A stretch of 64,000 nt of DNA from an uncultured Clostridia bacterium (lineage in GTDB: Bacteria; Bacillota; Clostridia; Lachnospirales; CAG-274). Shown here one piece after another: positions 9,701 through 17,100 of this stretch. The notes under the pieces are model-generated. The model ran no database searches. It was given only the letters and a program-made list of their open reading frames with translations, and was not told the origin of the DNA. A program made the translations under genes and the position numbers. The stretch covers positions 1 to 64,000 of the forward strand of contig CANQXR010000005.1 of assembly GCA_947627855.1 (NCBI GenBank), read 5' to 3'. Every line of letters begins with the position of its first letter. The stretch's first letter is position 1.

Positions 9701-10224
9701 GCAGTATTACAGCAGCCGTAAAGGCAGGAGTAACCTATTATATAGGCGTATTAGGCTCTAAGGGCAGATTTGCAGGTATATCATTCATATCGGGCGCACC
9801 TGTTGTTTCGGTTCTTGCAAAAGCAGGAGAAACCGTTGAGATTACCGCAACTCCCAATGCAGGATATAAGGTTTCGGAAATCGGAGCAGTTTCCTCTGAC
9901 GGCACCGACATTGAGCTTACAAGCAACAGCACAAAGACGGTTTCCACATTTGTAATGCCCGAAGCTGATGTTACCGTAAAGGCAAAGTTTGTCGCAGACG
10001 GCAGCACACCTCCCACAGTCGGAAATCCGGGAGATGTTGACGATGACGGAATAATAACCAGCAACGATGCGGCTGCGGCTTATATTCTGGCTGAGGGCGG
10101 CACAGCTCCCACAGGCTCAGAGTGGATAACCGAAAGAGCCGACATTGACAAAAACGGAAAAATAACCTCAGAGGACGCTGATGAAATTCTCAGGAAGGTT
10201 CTGAGGGCTTCTCATAAGCTCTGA
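6766..10224 (+). CDS. Secreted SGNH hydrolase, rhamnogalacturonan acetylesterase type (CE12), with dockerin
   Basis: 1152 residues. A signal peptide (residues 1-31, ending VSAA) is followed by a galactose-binding-like N-terminal domain to about residue 215. The SGNH hydrolase domain spans about 220-450. It shows block I LGDST (Ser229), GGRS at 265-268, AHND at 296-299 and DGTHY (Asp427, His430), so the catalytic Ser-Asp-His set is complete. This pattern fits rhamnogalacturonan/pectin acetylesterases. Residues of about 500-700 resemble S-layer-homology-type repeats. Beta-rich domains follow to about 1075. The end is a dockerin-like pair of calcium loops, DVDDDGIITSND and DIDKNGKITSED. The enzyme should remove acetyl groups from pectin outside the cell and attach through a cohesin. 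It is a likely functional partner of the PL1 lyase at 14118-17897. Confidence 0.88.
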   Translation: MKLKRMIGTVMSAVMATAGLSGVLFTETVSAAQPYKSFDFTKSDDSVPIYSAESGSGFVAKTSAMPPRELNTTNIKHNSDGFYIAEDGSGTYISNKTSTDYNYGGLVFRVDVEEAGAYALSVELGNGSNKGNTSIAPSGMKAGGITSSAYWDSAKLVPIKNFAKWTSDTTWSYSYVTGEPYIEFEIEPSSLPKADSPKTVGVKSITIEKIPQNTKTEADLPTIYVLGDSTEKTYTFEEAGMSGWGQIIGSMFDPDKINVINYSMGGRSMKAMYIENRFNDVLMLAKPGDYIFIHSAHNDESTGENGPEIRFGRGSTTDYYKRWLNNIYIPAILSRGAIPVLVTPMPRTNNGVPTAGFNPDSPTLMKEAAAANDNVKLIDLYENAKAYINEVGPAQTNNIYMAIESGESPGKTNTGSYANGHPSGKIDGTHYKEAAAKVWCKIISEQIYKDAALAELKDTLKDGVKTACETKDWSGVFPEWTDDVTYAPSGDGTAENDPTYYRNQIEKLLQLGAMQKTGQNSFSPLENIKTNDFIASLCAVWGLDLDNADVKAVFEPYFESGTLIREEMASIILDAYVLRFGKEADGTYKKPKYMTDYNGTTVSPDDPTYDPNLNGNEAQYYPLVGWGNLTDKTDISLEYAKDMYDVYNLGLMRSETGIERGKMKNGTLIEPKKAVTRAKAAKELWFLWALGQDDVNAENQILQITKDGHTYSDVVYKAVEYTSPGYEFSSVNVDSTGKLSVSLLKAENAPAGTLTVKVFGTDGAEKETKTYTAANGSVEGLDVTLSTGEKAVLVVNGADGTPLSIERIVECTELIVPQRSYTVSNEAGIKNGVIGLRNLTADGAEAAAISVAMPIAESDDEAVEWKASKDVTKGEVLLDSSENGVCDLIATYDMTYTPTNFTIGENSLTGYVAHGVINGYVDPQRDRTGLLFTPKTDGVLTAYAHNVGSNKNFVIIENTAKNEEEALASSMKEGISKNCSITAAVKAGVTYYIGVLGSKGRFAGISFISGAPVVSVLAKAGETVEITATPNAGYKVSEIGAVSSDGTDIELTSNSTKTVSTFVMPEADVTVKAKFVADGSTPPTVGNPGDVDDDGIITSNDAAAAYILAEGGTAPTGSEWITERADIDKNGKITSEDADEILRKVLRASHKL

Positions 10225-10285
10225 GGCTGAAGCTGCCCGATATGACGGACTGTAAAATCCGCTTATTGAGGCAGATGTAAAACAC

Positions 10286-10354
10286 AAAGACCCCTTCCAC
10301 AAAACAGGCAGTTATAGCGGACACTGCTCTATGTCTTGCGGAAGGGGTCTTTTT
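10286..10354 (+). terminator. Terminator after the acetylesterase gene
   Basis: AAAGACCCCTTCC and GGAAGGGGTCTTTTT form a 13-bp stem around a long loop, ending in a T-run. The mirrored A-run on the left lets it also serve transcription arriving from the permease gene on the minus strand. Confidence 0.8.
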
Positions 10355-10381
10355 ATGTATCGGATTGTATATAATATGGGA

Positions 10382-11524
10382 CTATGCAAAGTGTTCAATA
10401 AGCAGATATGCCCCAAGCAATATTATCAGGAAAATAACATTTGCAGCAGTGAAATAAACTATATATCTGCCACGCATGGATTTTCTTTTGCGGCCTATCA
10501 GCTTGAAGGATATAAGGCTTGCCATAGAGGCTATGAGGGTTCCCAGTCCTCCGAGATTTACGCCTATTATAAGGGACCTGATATCGTTGGTGAATTCCGA
10601 CAGCAGAAGAGCGGCGGGGACATTGCTTATTATCTGACTTGAAAGCACGGCGGTTATACATTCCCTGCCCGAAATAACACTTTTTAAAAAACCGCTGAAA
10701 ACGGGTATGCGCCCCATATTGCCTATGAATATGAAAAATGCAGCAAAGGTTGCAAGAAGGGCATAATCTATGGAGAATATAATTCTGTAATCGGCGGCGG
10801 ATATCAGTATAATAACAATCAAGAGGGTAAGCTTATAGTCAAGGATTCTTCCGACACTCATAAGACAGACGGCAAATGAAATAAGGTAAATTGCTGTTTT
10901 GCCTGCCTTGCCCATCTGCCTTACATTGCCGAGCCTTACCTTTACATCACCGCTGCTTTTACGGCATACCGTCCATAACGTGAGCATTATGAAGGATATT
11001 GCCGCATAGGGCAGCATAAGCGCCGTAAATTCGTCAATTTTCATACCCGAAATGCCCTGTAAATAGAGATTCTGCGGATTGCCTATGGGGGTGAGCATAC
11101 TCCCAAGGTTTGCTGCTATTGTCTGCATCGCCACAACAGGAACCGTCAGTCCCTCATTTTCCTCCCCCATCATTCTTATTATTGTGAATGTAAACGGCAC
11201 GAAGGTTATTAATGCAACATCGTTTGTAATGAGCATACTTGAGAAAAAGCAAAGCATTACAAGTATGAAAACAAGACTTCTTACGCCATGCACATATTTT
11301 AATATTTTCATTGCCATAAAATCGAATATGCCGTTTTTATGAAGTCCTGCCATAACCGTCATAAGGCAGAACAGCAGCGCAAGAGTGCGGAAGTCTATAT
11401 AGCCGATATATTCTCTGTCGGGTCTTACAAAAAAAGAGGATATAATGGCGAGAACGGCCGCAATGCTGAGAACCGTTTCATTCTTTACAAAATAACGTAA
11501 TTTTTTAATGGGTTTTGCTTTCAT
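10382..11524 (-). CDS. SLC13/ArsB-type anion permease
   Basis: 380 residues with about ten hydrophobic helices, of the CitMHS/ArsB/SLC13 ion-transporter superfamily. Typical features are the paired re-entrant-type segments TIAANLGSMLTPIGNPQNLYL (near residue 140) and SNVPAALLLSEF (near residue 310). These carry the N-P and N-V-P signatures seen in dicarboxylate, citrate and arsenite permeases. The substrate cannot be read from the sequence. The start is preceded by GAGGAAAG, and a near-perfect promoter lies just upstream. It is transcribed alone. Confidence 0.85.
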   Translation of the reverse strand: MKAKPIKKLRYFVKNETVLSIAAVLAIISSFFVRPDREYIGYIDFRTLALLFCLMTVMAGLHKNGIFDFMAMKILKYVHGVRSLVFILVMLCFFSSMLITNDVALITFVPFTFTIIRMMGEENEGLTVPVVAMQTIAANLGSMLTPIGNPQNLYLQGISGMKIDEFTALMLPYAAISFIMLTLWTVCRKSSGDVKVRLGNVRQMGKAGKTAIYLISFAVCLMSVGRILDYKLTLLIVIILISAADYRIIFSIDYALLATFAAFFIFIGNMGRIPVFSGFLKSVISGRECITAVLSSQIISNVPAALLLSEFTNDIRSLIIGVNLGGLGTLIASMASLISFKLIGRKRKSMRGRYIVYFTAANVIFLIILLGAYLLIEHFA

Positions 11525-11561
11525 AACAATTCTTTCCTCGATTCATTTAACTGTAACTCAG

Positions 11562-11590
11562 ATTATACCACCAAACCATCACAATTTCAA
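11562..11590 (-). promoter_or_regulatory. Promoter of the SLC13-type permease
   Basis: On the minus strand TTGAAA (11590-11585) and TATAAT (11567-11562) are separated by 17 bp, about 38 bp upstream of the start codon. Confidence 0.8.
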
Positions 11591-11634
11591 CAGCAGATGC
11601 GCAATAAGCTTATTTTGTCATATAAATATAATCA

Positions 11635-11664
11635 TTGAACATAATATGTAAAATATGTTATAAT
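11635..11664 (+). promoter_or_regulatory. Promoter of the mgtC-like gene
   Basis: TTGAAC (11635-11640) and TATAAT (11659-11664) are separated by 18 bp. A short hairpin (GCCGCC, loop, GGCGG) lies in the leader before the GGGGG ribosome binding site. Confidence 0.75.
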
Positions 11665-11728
11665 AATAAAAAGCGTTGAAAAGCCGCCGTGGGTATGGCG
11701 GATAAAATTAAAACAGGGGGTGTGGAAA

Positions 11729-12403
11729 ATGAAGTATATTGAATTAAATTATGTTTCAATTATCATCAGAATTTTGTTGGCAGCCGGTATAGGGTGTATT
11801 ATAGGACTGGAAAGGGAAAGCAAAAACCGTCCGGCAGGTTTCAGGACATATACACTGGTTAGCATAGGCGCCTGCCTTGTTATGATGACAAATCAATATT
11901 TGTTTTCGGTTTATCAGAGCGGCGACCCTGCCAGGTTGGGGGCGCAGGTTATAAGCGGCGTAGGCTTTTTGGGAGCAGGCACTATTCTGGTTACGAGAAA
12001 TAATCAGGTCAGGGGACTTACAACCGCCGCCGCCCTGTGGACGTCCGCCTGTGTGGGGCTTGCTCTTGGCATAGGCTTTTACACCGGCGCCCTGACCGTA
12101 GGGCTTGTGCTTTTGTTTGTAATGGTATTTTTCAGACCAATGAACAGAATACTGCACAGAAAAAATGGTTTTATGCGGCTTTACGCTCATTTTAATTCCA
12201 GTGACGACATTGATGATTTTCTCAGAAAATGCAGGATAGAAATGGTAAAGGTTTCGGATATGCAGCCCCTTATGCAGAAAGACGCAGACAAGGGCGGAAT
12301 TGTGGTTCTTATAGAGCTTAAGGGCTTTTTGGACATAAACCACGAAAATCTGATAAACAAGCTTTCAAATCTGGAGGGCGTAAGATATATGGAAGAAATT
12401 TAA
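11729..12403 (+). CDS. MgtC/SapB family membrane protein
   Basis: 224 residues. The N-terminal membrane domain (residues 1-145) has four or five helices and the family signatures GLERESKNRPAGFRT and VGFLGAGTI. The C-terminal soluble domain (about 150-224) is small and ACT-like. MgtC-family proteins are linked to adaptation to low magnesium and to membrane potential or ATP synthase regulation in other bacteria; the role here is inferred. I prefer the ATG at 11729 to the GTG at 11720, because CAGGGGG lies at correct spacing only for the ATG. The MATE exporter starts 28 bp downstream and is probably co-transcribed. Confidence 0.9.
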   Translation: MKYIELNYVSIIIRILLAAGIGCIIGLERESKNRPAGFRTYTLVSIGACLVMMTNQYLFSVYQSGDPARLGAQVISGVGFLGAGTILVTRNNQVRGLTTAAALWTSACVGLALGIGFYTGALTVGLVLLFVMVFFRPMNRILHRKNGFMRLYAHFNSSDDIDDFLRKCRIEMVKVSDMQPLMQKDADKGGIVVLIELKGFLDINHENLINKLSNLEGVRYMEEI

Positions 12404-12431
12404 GCTGTTATACTTAAAAGGAAAAGGGAAA

Positions 12432-13793
12432 ATGAAGAAAGCGAAAAACGACAAAATAAATATATTTGAGAATGCGCCTATACCGAAGGCTGTGACTGCG
12501 CTTGCCGTTCCCACTATACTCAGCTCCCTTGTAATGGTGTTATATAACCTTGCCGACACATGGTTTGTGGGATTTTTGGGCGACCCTGTGCAGAATGCCT
12601 CCGTTGCCCTTGCCGCTCCTGTGCTTCTGGCTTTTAATGCCGTGAATAATCTTTTTGGAGTAGGCTCGTCAAGTATGATGGGCAGAGCCTTGGGGGAGAA
12701 GGATACGGATACGGCGAAAAAATGCTCTGCTTTCGGATTTTGGGCGGCTTTTATAAGCGGAATTCTGTTTTCTGTCGTATTTACCCTTTTCAGAACGCCT
12801 TTTCTTGATATTTTGGGAGCGGCGGCGGACAATGCCAAGGCTGCGTCCGACTATCTTTTCTGGACGGTCACCCTCGGAGCGGCTCCGTCAATACTCAATG
12901 TCGTGCTGGCATATCTTGTGCGGACGGAGGGTGCGTCAATGCACGCAAGCATAGGAACAATGTCGGGCTGCGGACTTAACATGATTCTTGACCCTGTTTT
13001 TATAATAGGGCTTGATATGGGAGCGGCAGGTGCAGGCTGCGCAACATTTATATCAAACTGCGCCGCCTGTATCTATTTCTTTGTTCTGCTGTACGTCAAA
13101 AGAAAAGCAACATATGTCTGCCTCAAACCGTCCATGGCTAAGCCTCGCCGTGAAATAACGGCAAATGTATGTATGGTAGGCATACCTGCCGCCATTCAGA
13201 ACCTGCTGAACGTAACGGGAATGACCATTCTCAACAATTTTATGTCGGCATACGGCACTTCGGCAGTGGCGGCGATGGGCATTGCGTATAAGGTTTACCT
13301 GATACCCTTACAGATAACTTTCGGCGCATCACAGGGCATTATGCCCCTTTTAAGCTATAACTACGGGAGCAAAAATTATAAGCGTGCAAAGGAAACAGTC
13401 GTTTTTTCCGGGCGGATTTCCGTAATATTTATGATATGCTTTGCAGCCGTGCTTTTTATATTTTCCCGACAGGTTATGCTTGCTTTCATACGGAACAATG
13501 ACATAGTTCACTATGGCTCTGATTTTTTAAAGGCGATGTGTCCGGCTCTTCCTTTTATGTGTCTGGATTTTCTTGGAGTGGCAGTATATCAGTCCTTTGG
13601 AAAGGGTATGTTGTCTTTTGCCGCCGCCGTTATGAGAAAGGTCGTTTTTGAAATACCTTTTCTTGTTTTGCTTAACATAATTTTCCCTATGTATGGACTT
13701 GCTTTCGCACAAACTGCCGCTGAATTCTTTATGGCGGGCATAGCTTTATGTATAATGTATTCTATATTCAAAAAACTGCTTTCCGATATCTGA
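12432..13793 (+). CDS. MATE family efflux transporter
   Basis: 453 residues with twelve predicted helices in two related halves. The N-terminal half contains ALAVPTILSSLVMVLYNLADTW (split over helix 1) and the second half VGIPAAIQNLLNVTG, the usual MATE internal repeat. MATE proteins export cationic drugs or metabolites using Na+ or H+ gradients; the substrate is unknown. It follows the mgtC-like gene by 28 bp. Its end is directly followed by the large three-hairpin palindrome element B. Confidence 0.93.
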   Translation: MKKAKNDKINIFENAPIPKAVTALAVPTILSSLVMVLYNLADTWFVGFLGDPVQNASVALAAPVLLAFNAVNNLFGVGSSSMMGRALGEKDTDTAKKCSAFGFWAAFISGILFSVVFTLFRTPFLDILGAAADNAKAASDYLFWTVTLGAAPSILNVVLAYLVRTEGASMHASIGTMSGCGLNMILDPVFIIGLDMGAAGAGCATFISNCAACIYFFVLLYVKRKATYVCLKPSMAKPRREITANVCMVGIPAAIQNLLNVTGMTILNNFMSAYGTSAVAAMGIAYKVYLIPLQITFGASQGIMPLLSYNYGSKNYKRAKETVVFSGRISVIFMICFAAVLFIFSRQVMLAFIRNNDIVHYGSDFLKAMCPALPFMCLDFLGVAVYQSFGKGMLSFAAAVMRKVVFEIPFLVLLNIIFPMYGLAFAQTAAEFFMAGIALCIMYSIFKKLLSDI

Positions 13794-13803
13794 AAAACTC
13801 TGC

Positions 13804-14041
13804 GGCTGCTCGGTCTGTGCCTATGATATCGCCCTGCAGGGCGAAATCACAGGCACAGACCGACCCGTGGGGGAGAGGGCGGGGGAAAACAGCCAAAGGG
13901 GGCGGCGGAGCCGCCCCCTTTGGCTGTTTTCCCCCGCCCTCTCCCCCACGGGTCGGCACCAAAAGGGGACTCAGCCTGTTTTCGTATTTGGCAAAGCCAA
14001 ATACGAAAATAGGCTGAGTCCCCTTTTGGTGCCGAGCAGCC
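13804..14041. repeat. Palindrome element B: three hairpins inside an outer stem (four-way junction)
   Basis: An outer 10-bp stem (GGCTGCTCGG at 13804-13813 with CCGAGCAGCC at 14032-14041) encloses three hairpins lying end to end. Arm 1 (13813-13860) ends in the palindrome GCCCTGCAGGGC. Arm 2 (13861-13955) has perfect 46-base arms and the loop GGA. Arm 3 (13956-14032) has 37-base arms with one G-U wobble and the loop AAA. The whole element fills the convergent gap between the MATE gene and the pectate lyase gene and ends in a short T-run. It encodes no transposase. It is the most complete member of the family in this window. Confidence 0.92.
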
Positions 14042-14117
14042 CTTTTTACATTACATTTATAAAAAATGAGGTCTGCGGAAAATTCCGCAGACCTCTGATT
14101 TGTTCTGTATGCTTTTA

Positions 14118-17100
14118 TTAAGCGGTGGGTGCCTTAAGTACGGTAGATGCTCTTAATACTTTCTGAATTATAAGCTGTGCATCTGCTTCCGTAACTCCCT
14201 TATTGCCGTCTACGTCCGCATTATCTGCATCATATTCTACGGTAGGAGTTTCGCCTGCTGCCAGTATGTATGCAAGTGCGGCGTCATTACTTGTGATAAC
14301 CTTGTCAAGGTCAACATCGCCGGGAAGCTTTTCGTCTGCAGGAGGAGGATTGCTTCCGCTATTGCTTACAAGTGATACATTGTCATAATATACCACGGAG
14401 TTTGCCGATCTTACAAGTCTTATCTCGTCTATTTCCATATTATCCCTCTGGATAAGAGATGTGTCTGCCGAGCCTAAGAATGTGAAGCCGGGAATCTCAT
14501 CTTCTGCGGAAATTGCTGCGGGACCTGCTGCATATGTACCGGTATCGTCTGTTCCGTGGAGATATATCTTGGTCTTTGCTGTTTTAGCGTCCATATCAAC
14601 GTCTACAACAACTCTGTACCACTTATTGTCGGCTAATTTAACGCCTTCAATCTTTGTGCCTGTTGCTGTGCTTGCCTTATCTCCTGTCGGATCCGTTACA
14701 ACGTACAGTTCGCTTCCAACGTCCATGATGTGGTAAACAGCCTCTGTATTATAAGCCTCTGTGGCTACGCCGCCCGATGCCGGTGTTTTGGAATTGTTCA
14801 GATAAATTCTGAAGGTTCTTTCGGACGTATCAGCCGACTGTCTTAAGAAGTCAGCGGTAAGCGTAATCTTTCCCTTTGTTATGGGGTTATCAAGTGACTT
14901 GAATACCGACTTATTGGAAAGCTTTATCTTGGTGTTGGAGCTGCCGCTGCCGGCTACATCATCTGTATTATTCTTATCTATACTTGAACTTGCGTTAAAT
15001 TCATCATTCCAATCCGAGAAGTCATCATTGTCGCTGAAATCGGGAGCCGCCTCTGTTGCGGGATCAGTTGCCGGATCGGTAGCAGGATCCGTAGCGGGGT
15101 CAGTTGCCGGGTCGGTAGCAGGATCCGTTGCCGGGTCGGTTGCCGGGTCGGTAGCAGGATCCGTTGCAGGATCCGTTGCAGGATCAGTTGCCGGGTCGGT
15201 TTCTGAATCTGTTGTCGGATCGGTTGCAGCATCGGTTGTGGGGTCTGTGGTTGATGAAACTGCTTCAAGTGTCATTTTGGTAACCAGAGTATTGCTGCCT
15301 GCCTTTGAACCTACGATGTAGTATGGTCCGCCTGCGGGAAGCTCTACGGTGCTGCCCGGACTAACGTCAAAGAGCTTTTCACCGGTTTTATCCTGAACGA
15401 TAACGCCGTTGTCGCTGTCAACAGTCAGCTTTGCGTTCTGCTTAAGCGTAAATGAAATATCGCCGTCATCCTGTCTCATCTTAAGACCGTTTGTTTCCAT
15501 AGAACGTCCTTCTACGGTAACATTGCCGTACTTTTCGCCGTTTGTTGTTGCGTTGAAGGTTCCGCCTGAAGCGTTCTTACCGAATACATATGTACCCATA
15601 GAAGCTGCTCCGCTGGGGTCAACGGGAACTGTCGGAGACTCTGTTTCATCGTCTCCGCCGGAGGTTTCGTCCTCGCCGCTTGTTGTCTTGTCAGGATCCG
15701 GTGCTGCCGTTGTGACATCAGTAGGAGCCTCTGTTGTAGCCTGAGTTGTAGGCTCTGCTTCCGTAGGAGCATTGGGGTCATGTTTAGCTATCTTAAGGTG
15801 AGAAATTACAGCTTCCTTATATGAGTTGCTTCCTACGTCATAAACACCTGATGCGATTACATATGTGCCTGAGGGAACAGTAACTGTCTTTGTTCCGTCG
15901 CCGGGATTTACAGTAAGATATTTAACACCGTTTGAATCAATAAGGTCGATGGCGCTCTTTCCCCCGCCCTCTGTGATGGATATATCAACCTCTGTATTTA
16001 CGTTGAATACTATGGAAAGACCGTTGTTTGAAGACTTTCCGCCTATGGTTATTCCGTTGTCGGCTGCTTTTGCAGCGTGGAATATAATGTTGTCGACTTC
16101 AAAATTCGTGCCGGTTTTTGTGATGTAGCCCTTGTTAAGATCATGGTCGTAATCAAGTACAACAGATTTTGAAGGCTGATTTCCGGGAGTAACGATTGAT
16201 GTGTTTACGTCCTCGGCGTCAACAGGAACTGCCGGCATAGGACCTGCCTGTGAATATGCAATCTTCTTTACGTTAGCCATATTTGTTTCAAGACCATAAT
16301 TGTCAGCCGGAATATAGCTTAAGTCAGAAGAAAGTTCAAAGCTTTCATACTTGTTTCCGCTTGTAACAGGTTCTGTTTTTTCATCAACAACTACTGCGTC
16401 CATTTCTCCGCTGCAGGCTGTCATAGAGTCGTTGAAACTCTTTATTGCACTGCCCTTTATATTTTTCTCTGGTTCGCCTTTGTCATCTACTCTCTGAGGA
16501 TTCTTGCTCTTTTCAAAGTAGTTATACTCTGAGAATATATATGCTTGGGCTCTTGTATTCATTGCGTAGCTTACCTGTCCCTCAATTACGTTGTTGTACA
16601 TATGAATGTTTGCACAGCGTCCGAGAGGTCCTCTTGACTCGCAGTTCTTCCAATAGTTGTGATGATATGTAATGTTATACTGTATTGATTCTGTGGGCTT
16701 GTCACTGGAGCCTACAAGGTTTGTCTTGTGATAGTCCTGATAATAGCAGTATGAGTTTGTGAAATATTGGCCACGCTTGAAGTCGCATGCGCCGTCACCC
16801 TCTGACTTGTCGGAGTCGGTGTATTGTCCGCTTGAAAGTCTGGGAGGAATAAATGAGCAGTGGTGAACCCAACATCTCTCTACCTTTCCGGCGTCAAGCT
16901 TGCTTGTCCACTGACCTTCCATACCCAGTGCGTCCTCAGGTGCGCCGTTGAACTTGAGATTTCTTGCTTCAAAGCTCTTTCCCGTCTTGGGATTATCCGA
17001 AGAAGCAACAAAATGTATGCCCCAGCCTTTTATTTCGGCATCGGGACCAATACCCTCGATTGTAATGTTGCTTCCGCCCTGAATTCTTGCCATAAAGCCG

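Noticed and set aside
11665..11728. Magnesium riboswitch before the mgtC-like gene
   Set aside because: The leader is only about 60 nt with one small hairpin, too short for an M-box.
13804..14041. Insertion sequence or tRNA-like gene
   Set aside because: No transposase or target duplication is visible, and arms of 37-46 bp do not fit tRNA geometry.
13748..14121. Small Gly/Pro-rich ORFs within palindrome B on both strands
   Set aside because: GC-rich hairpins lack stop codons by composition; the frames have no ribosome binding sites and mirror each other.
15045..15215. Possible CRISPR-like repeats
   Set aside because: The 12-bp units have no spacers and encode an in-frame protein linker.
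14881..15321. Gly-Ser-Val-Ala repeat protein on the + strand
   Set aside because: It is the complement of the ATDP linker repeats in the pectate lyase gene; low complexity makes long open frames by chance.
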